Part shown: piece by piece, positions 60,447-64,000 of the stretch
Layout of the letters: the number at the start of each line of letters is the position of its first letter
Numbering within the stretch: the stretch's first letter is position 1
Source: Balneolaceae bacterium UBA7797
GTDB lineage: Bacteria; Bacteroidota; Rhodothermia; Balneolales; Balneolaceae
Length of the DNA stretch: 64,000 nt
Assembly: GCA_002480645.1 (NCBI GenBank)
Contig: DLCN01000019.1
Coordinates: 238,145 to 302,144, forward strand
Direction: 5' to 3'
Program-made: the position numbers and the translations under genes
Notes under the pieces: generated by a model
What the model was told of the DNA's origin: nothing
The model's input: only the letters and a program-made list of their open reading frames with translations
Databases searched by the model: none

Positions 60447-61768
60447 TATTTCGGCTTTGTTAGCCGATCCGCCAAATACTCCGCGTTAAAATACAGTAGC
60501 GCATACCCCTCGCTGGTCAGGCTGGCGTTTTTTTCTGCTTCCACCAGCGCGATAAACTTTGCCAGGGCATTGGCGGCGGCCAGGGAATCCTCGGTTTCCA
60601 GAGCTGTTTTTACTTCTGAAAGGTCATCTTCTAACTCTTCGCACACTCCGGCGTCATTCGCCCATTCCAGTTCTTCACAGGAGCGAAAACGGAAGGTTTC
60701 GAGGGTATCTGTAAATGCTATATTTGTTATTACCTGATTAAGATCAATCTCATATGATGAATAGTTTTCTCCTCCTACAAAATAAAATGTGTAGTCTGGA
60801 TGACTATCATACAATAAAATCTGTCCACCTTTAGGCAATTTAAGGTAATTTTTTAATAGCCCTGTCTCATAATCAAAAATGTAAATATCTCCAGTGTGTA
60901 ATTCTGGTTCTTCTCCAAGCGGAAGGTCATAAATCCAATCTACTCGTTCGATTATTACTTCCTCAAGTAAGGGTGATAAATATGCTTTAGAGCGCCATGG
61001 AAAACGAATTGTAGCGCCTTCAGAATTATTATCCAAATCACACCAAGTATAATGCTGAAACAAAAACCCTGATGCAGAATCCCAAACAAGTAAAGCTTTT
61101 CCATCTTTTCCATATTCTAATGTTGGACCATATGGAAAAGGTCCAGAATCTCCACATTTAAAATTGTCATTAATTATTGACCCAGAAAAACTATCGAATA
61201 CATTAAAGTAAAATCCAGTTGAATCATTTTTATGATCATAGATAACTTGTTGATTTGCTGAAAAAAAATATTTATCAAAATTTCTCGGGCCTAAATAATA
61301 ATCACGGAATGAGTTTAGAGTATCAAGTACAGAGAAATTAGTACGGTTAAGTATTACAATTTTGTCAGGAAACCCAGGATCACCTGACACCAGATATATT
61401 CTATTTAAGAGTACTGCATCCATAATAAAGCTTACCCAATCGGATGAAAAAAAGGTAACTCCGATATTGTCTTGCTTGTCCGACGTAAATATGTCCAGCT
61501 CATTTCTATGTTGTACAAATAGTAAGTCCTGAAGAGAATTTGAAAGTACTTGGTTGATTCTTCCATATTCTTCGAAGTATACTTCTTCACTATTGGTAGA
61601 TAAATCAATACGATTTATTCCAGCATTAGCATATGGAGACCCTAAATAAGAAGTATCCTCCAAACTAGGTAGTACCCAATAATACAAATAGGGCTGGGCT
61701 TGCAGTGAATTATACAAACCTAGTGCTATGCTTAAGCATAACAAAATTCTTCCTGCTTGTTTCTTCAT
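60446..61768 (-). CDS. Secreted protein with beta-propeller-like body and FIMAH-like C-terminal module
   Basis: A 440-residue protein from ATG 61768 (MKKQAGRILLCLSIALGLYN, signal peptide to QAQ); the frame upstream runs through repeat sequence and is not used. About residues 30-350 contain repeats of strand-like phrases ending in asp/gly turns (LLFVQHRNELDIFTSD, IYLVSGDPGFPDKIVI, YFVGGENYSSYEIDL) and read like a WD/six-bladed propeller of the kind that stores per-site data. The last 80 residues (RSCEELEWANDAGVCEELED, NALAKFIALVEAEKNASLTS, GYALLYFNAEYL) match the next gene's end. Function unknown. Confidence 0.75.
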   Translation of the reverse strand: MKKQAGRILLCLSIALGLYNSLQAQPYLYYWVLPSLEDTSYLGSPYANAGINRIDLSTNSEEVYFEEYGRINQVLSNSLQDLLFVQHRNELDIFTSDKQDNIGVTFFSSDWVSFIMDAVLLNRIYLVSGDPGFPDKIVILNRTNFSVLDTLNSFRDYYLGPRNFDKYFFSANQQVIYDHKNDSTGFYFNVFDSFSGSIINDNFKCGDSGPFPYGPTLEYGKDGKALLVWDSASGFLFQHYTWCDLDNNSEGATIRFPWRSKAYLSPLLEEVIIERVDWIYDLPLGEEPELHTGDIYIFDYETGLLKNYLKLPKGGQILLYDSHPDYTFYFVGGENYSSYEIDLNQVITNIAFTDTLETFRFRSCEELEWANDAGVCEELEDDLSEVKTALETEDSLAAANALAKFIALVEAEKNASLTSEGYALLYFNAEYLADRLTKPK

Positions 61769-61802
61769 ATCAATTCCATCCCTGAGGTAAATTTTCTCCT
61801 CA

Positions 61803-61849
61803 TTCCGAAGCTCCTGCTTCGGAATGCCTGCTGAAAGCTCTGCTTCCAT
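61803..61849. repeat. Double-hairpin repeat, copy 2
   Basis: CCGAAGC tcct GCTTCGG, then the second hairpin with one mismatch (GAAAGC tct GCTTCC), in the same order as copy 1. It lies between the stop of the 61875-62711 gene and the start of the next gene on the minus strand. Confidence 0.75.
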
Positions 61850-61874
61850 TGGTTGGCCCTTACTTCTTATCAAT

Positions 61875-62711
61875 TCACTCATATTCTTTTTCCAGCCTCC
61901 TTCTCAAATAATCGGCATTAAAATACAGCAGCGCGTAGCCTTCACTGGTCAGGCTGGCGTCTTTTTCTGCTTCCACCAAATCAATAAAGCGTTTTAAGGC
62001 ATTGGCGGCGGAAAGGGAATCCTCACTTTCCAGAGCTGTTTTTACTTCTGAAAGGTCGTCCTCTAACTCCCCGCACACCCCGGGATCGGTGGCCCAGCCG
62101 AGTTCGGTGCAGGAGCGGTGGCGGTAGACTTCCACAGTATCTATAAAGGTTGATAGTGAGGTGGAATCAGGCCAGACTTTGGGGGAGATGGTTGTGCCTT
62201 GAAACCACTCCTTTTTCCATCCAAGAAAAATTTCTTCTCTTTTATAGCCAGCCTCGAAAAGGCTAGCCAAATACTCCTCTGTCCAGGGTTCTACAAACCC
62301 TTTAGTATAAAAAGGATGGATAGCAGGCAAGCCAAAAGATGAAAAAGAAATATTCATGGATTCCCCTGGCGAGAGACCATTTTCAGTAGGTAAGTTAAGA
62401 GTATTTCCGGCTGCCGCACCAGTGATATGTACTTTAGCAAGTCCATCTATATACCATTTTCTTTCTTCAGGACTTTCAATAGTTCTAGTGTAAAAAGAAG
62501 CATCTTGGATAAATATTTTAAATGCCAGCAAAACTTGTAAACTCGAATTTGCATTACTGATGTCATATTCATAAAGATAGCCTCCAGAGCCAGCTTGGGA
62601 AACTTCAACGTTAAAGATGCCATAGGCTTGGTTGGGCCTTTCTATTTGTGAATATCCTCGTTGATGTATCAGAATGCATAGAGCAAGTATTAGTATAATC
62701 CTTCCCATCAT
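61875..62711 (-). CDS. Secreted protein with FIMAH-like C-terminal module, unknown function
   Basis: A 278-residue protein from ATG 62711 (MMGRIILILALCILIHQRGY, signal peptide), with GGGAGGG about 10 bases ahead. The start lies one base after the stop of the upstream gene, so translation is coupled. Residues about 25-190 are a beta-rich domain with Pro/Ser-rich loops (YEYDISNANSSLQVLLAFKI, INISFSSFGLPAIHPFY with the actual text MNISFSSFGLPAIHPFYTKG). The last 80 residues (RSCTELGWATDPGVCGELED, SLSAANALKRFIDLVEAEKD, GYALLYFNADYLRRRLEKEY) are almost the same as in the gene at 60446-61768 and resemble FIMAH domains. Confidence 0.75.
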   Translation of the reverse strand: MMGRIILILALCILIHQRGYSQIERPNQAYGIFNVEVSQAGSGGYLYEYDISNANSSLQVLLAFKIFIQDASFYTRTIESPEERKWYIDGLAKVHITGAAAGNTLNLPTENGLSPGESMNISFSSFGLPAIHPFYTKGFVEPWTEEYLASLFEAGYKREEIFLGWKKEWFQGTTISPKVWPDSTSLSTFIDTVEVYRHRSCTELGWATDPGVCGELEDDLSEVKTALESEDSLSAANALKRFIDLVEAEKDASLTSEGYALLYFNADYLRRRLEKEYE

Positions 62712-62712
62712 T

Positions 62713-64000
62713 TCAATTTCCCTCCCAATTAAAGTGTGGATAGCGTAATCTTGGATTTTCGCGGAATGGGTCTTGTTGCCCCTCACTAAGAAATCTCCAA
62801 TTATTATCTCCCATTAAAATTAGATACCTGTTAATCCAATCATTATCAAAAACACGGATCGTTCTTTCAACTCCATTGATTACAACAGTAGAATCAACGG
62901 AAGCAATATTTTCAATATCTACATTTCTACCTGTTCTATGTGAATCGTGAGGTCCTTCCCACTGTCCAGAAATGTCAAATATACCTCCATATTCAAGACT
63001 CAAATCATTGATTCTCATCATACCAGTTTCATTCCAATCTGCTATACTGAAATCTGCTGATGCTTCTAGTAAGGCATCCAGAGCTGCTTGATTCGCAATA
63101 AAATGATTACTGGAATGCACATCAGTTTGACCTGTAAGCTCATAATCACCGATCCCTTCAAAGGCGATAAGATTTGGTACTCTGATCTGTAGAGTGTCTG
63201 TTTCCATATTCAGCTGAGAAAGAGATCGAACCTCAAACTGCATCTGCCCGCCAATTTCACTTGCGGTATAGGAAAAAGAAATTTCTCCATTTTCGTTGGT
63301 GATCCCTCTTATACTTCCCTGTGCTGTGGTATTTGTAATTGTATTTTCCAACGTTCCTAAAAGGCTATCATTGGGAGCTGTGGTATGATCATGGCCTCCG
63401 GTTCCGAGGATAAATTCTATACGTAATTCAATTTCATGATCTTGAATTGGTATTCCTTTTTCTGTAACTGAAACAACGATGCTTTTTGTGTTATCATATC
63501 CCTGTACGTTAGTAATATCGGCATCTCGCAATGTAGGGAAGACCTGGTTGTTATCCTCAAAATCAATATTCAGGTCATAGGGCTCTAATACCTTAATACT
63601 CTTGGTGGTCCTGAGTACCTGGTCCTCATAGGCAGTGATAAGCGTGATCTCAAGTTCCTGTTCTTCTTCTATTGGAGCATCGGAAAATAAACCAAAATCG
63701 GGACCCGGGTTGGTGCCTGCGTCTAGGGTATCTCCATTGGCAAACAGCAGGCTTCCAAAAGCGGATGAACCCGGACTGAGAGCGATCTCGAATGGTTGAT
63801 CCTGGCCAAAAGTTAAGGTATCGCCATCGATTGTGAGTAACTTAGCAGTCAACACGGTACTGCCTCCGGGATAAAGGGAATCCTGCGAAGCCTCTACAAT
63901 CAGTTGCTCTTTCCCTCCAATAATAAACTCAAAACAATTAGCGAATACATTCTCTTCGATCACGTCGTACGGGAGTCCGCAATTCGGGTCGTCCACGTTA
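62713..64000 (-). CDS. Secreted Ig-like protein with LAS-type peptidase-like C-terminus, partial
   Basis: The frame is open to the right edge, so the N-terminus is missing; about 428 residues are seen. Parts 40-270 show Big_1/invasin-like sandwiches (KSIVVSVTEKGIPIQDHEIE, IRGITNENGEISFSYTASEI, QMQFEVRSLSQLNMETDTLQ). A C-terminal part of about 110 residues has WEGPHDSHRTGRNVDIEN, which fits the H-x6-D metal motif of LAS metallopeptidases (MepA, D-Ala-D-Ala carboxypeptidases), and RYPHFNWEGN in place of the closing HxH motif. It could cut peptidoglycan or be a degenerate relative. First of three linked leftward genes. Confidence 0.65.
   Translation of the reverse strand, partial: NVDDPNCGLPYDVIEENVFANCFEFIIGGKEQLIVEASQDSLYPGGSTVLTAKLLTIDGDTLTFGQDQPFEIALSPGSSAFGSLLFANGDTLDAGTNPGPDFGLFSDAPIEEEQELEITLITAYEDQVLRTTKSIKVLEPYDLNIDFEDNNQVFPTLRDADITNVQGYDNTKSIVVSVTEKGIPIQDHEIELRIEFILGTGGHDHTTAPNDSLLGTLENTITNTTAQGSIRGITNENGEISFSYTASEIGGQMQFEVRSLSQLNMETDTLQIRVPNLIAFEGIGDYELTGQTDVHSSNHFIANQAALDALLEASADFSIADWNETGMMRINDLSLEYGGIFDISGQWEGPHDSHRTGRNVDIENIASVDSTVVINGVERTIRVFDNDWINRYLILMGDNNWRFLSEGQQDPFRENPRLRYPHFNWEGN

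Noticed and set aside
61769..61882. N-terminal extension of the propeller-like gene
   Set aside because: It would translate the double-hairpin repeat; a proper signal peptide begins at 61768.

Overview
The window looks like chromosome from a marine or halophilic member of the Bacteroidota/Balneolota/Rhodothermota group. The evidence is indirect. It carries TAnnTTTG-type promoters (best before tRNA-Phe), many HisKA_2-type PAS histidine kinases, BlaI/BlaR1-like pairs, secreted SusCD-free glycoside hydrolases with typical signal peptides, and dispersed GC-rich hairpin repeats between genes. GC content is moderate except for one clearly AT-rich island. No rRNA, CRISPR array or transposase gene was seen.

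Layout. 1-9.7 kb: an ECF sigma factor with the start of its anti-sigma-like partner, an MscS channel with a DUF432-like partner, an MFS transporter, a small membrane protein, a haem-monooxygenase-like ABM protein behind a perfect palindrome (probable metal-regulator box) with an overlapping 45-residue membrane microprotein, a PHP/Sb-PDE-type phosphodiesterase, a DUF2339 membrane protein and a GIY-YIG nuclease. 9.8-29.6 kb: a sensory block with two tandem paralogous PAS/HisKA_2 kinases, a kinase/response-regulator pair, a lone REC protein, an MCP and a CHASE-like kinase. It is interrupted by an M28 peptidase, an SDR-ALDH-quinone reductase operon, a large secreted protein and an acetyltransferase. 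26.5-27.25 kb is gene-free and repeat-rich.

30.1-34.2 kb is an AT-rich accessory island next to a tRNA-Phe gene. It holds a HigB-like toxin with an XRE-ImmA/IrrE antitoxin, facing a three-gene overlapping operon: a thymidylate-synthase homologue with the substrate-selecting Asn replaced by Asp, a uracil-DNA-glycosylase-superfamily-like protein, and a protein I compare with the alpha-glutamyl/putrescinyl-thymine pyrophosphorylase (DNA-glycosylase-like) families. I read this as a candidate pyrimidine hypermodification or nucleotide-based conflict system; it is the strongest lead in the window. A 28-codon signal-peptide stub lies at the island's left edge.

34.6-48.3 kb is housekeeping: recJ, a leucine-dehydrogenase-type enzyme, an SDR, hslO (Hsp33), NDH-2, and a long leftward block lpd / lipB-lipA-plsY-gpsA-AlbA_2 protein-IscA-type protein, joining lipoate synthesis and attachment, phospholipid precursor synthesis and Fe-S assembly. 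48.5-51.9 kb: a BlaI repressor with two palindromic operators, its M56 BlaR1-like partner, an MltB-like transglycosylase and a GNAT protein. 52.1-57.4 kb: a leftward operon of a second, paralogous GNAT protein, a GH2 beta-galactosidase lipoprotein and a GH31 alpha-xylosidase-like enzyme. 57.5-64 kb: an archaemetzincin-like peptidase, 1.3 kb of mosaic repeats matching those at 26.6 kb, a small lipoprotein, and three secreted proteins, two of which share a near-identical C-terminal module and a hairpin repeat after the stop codon.
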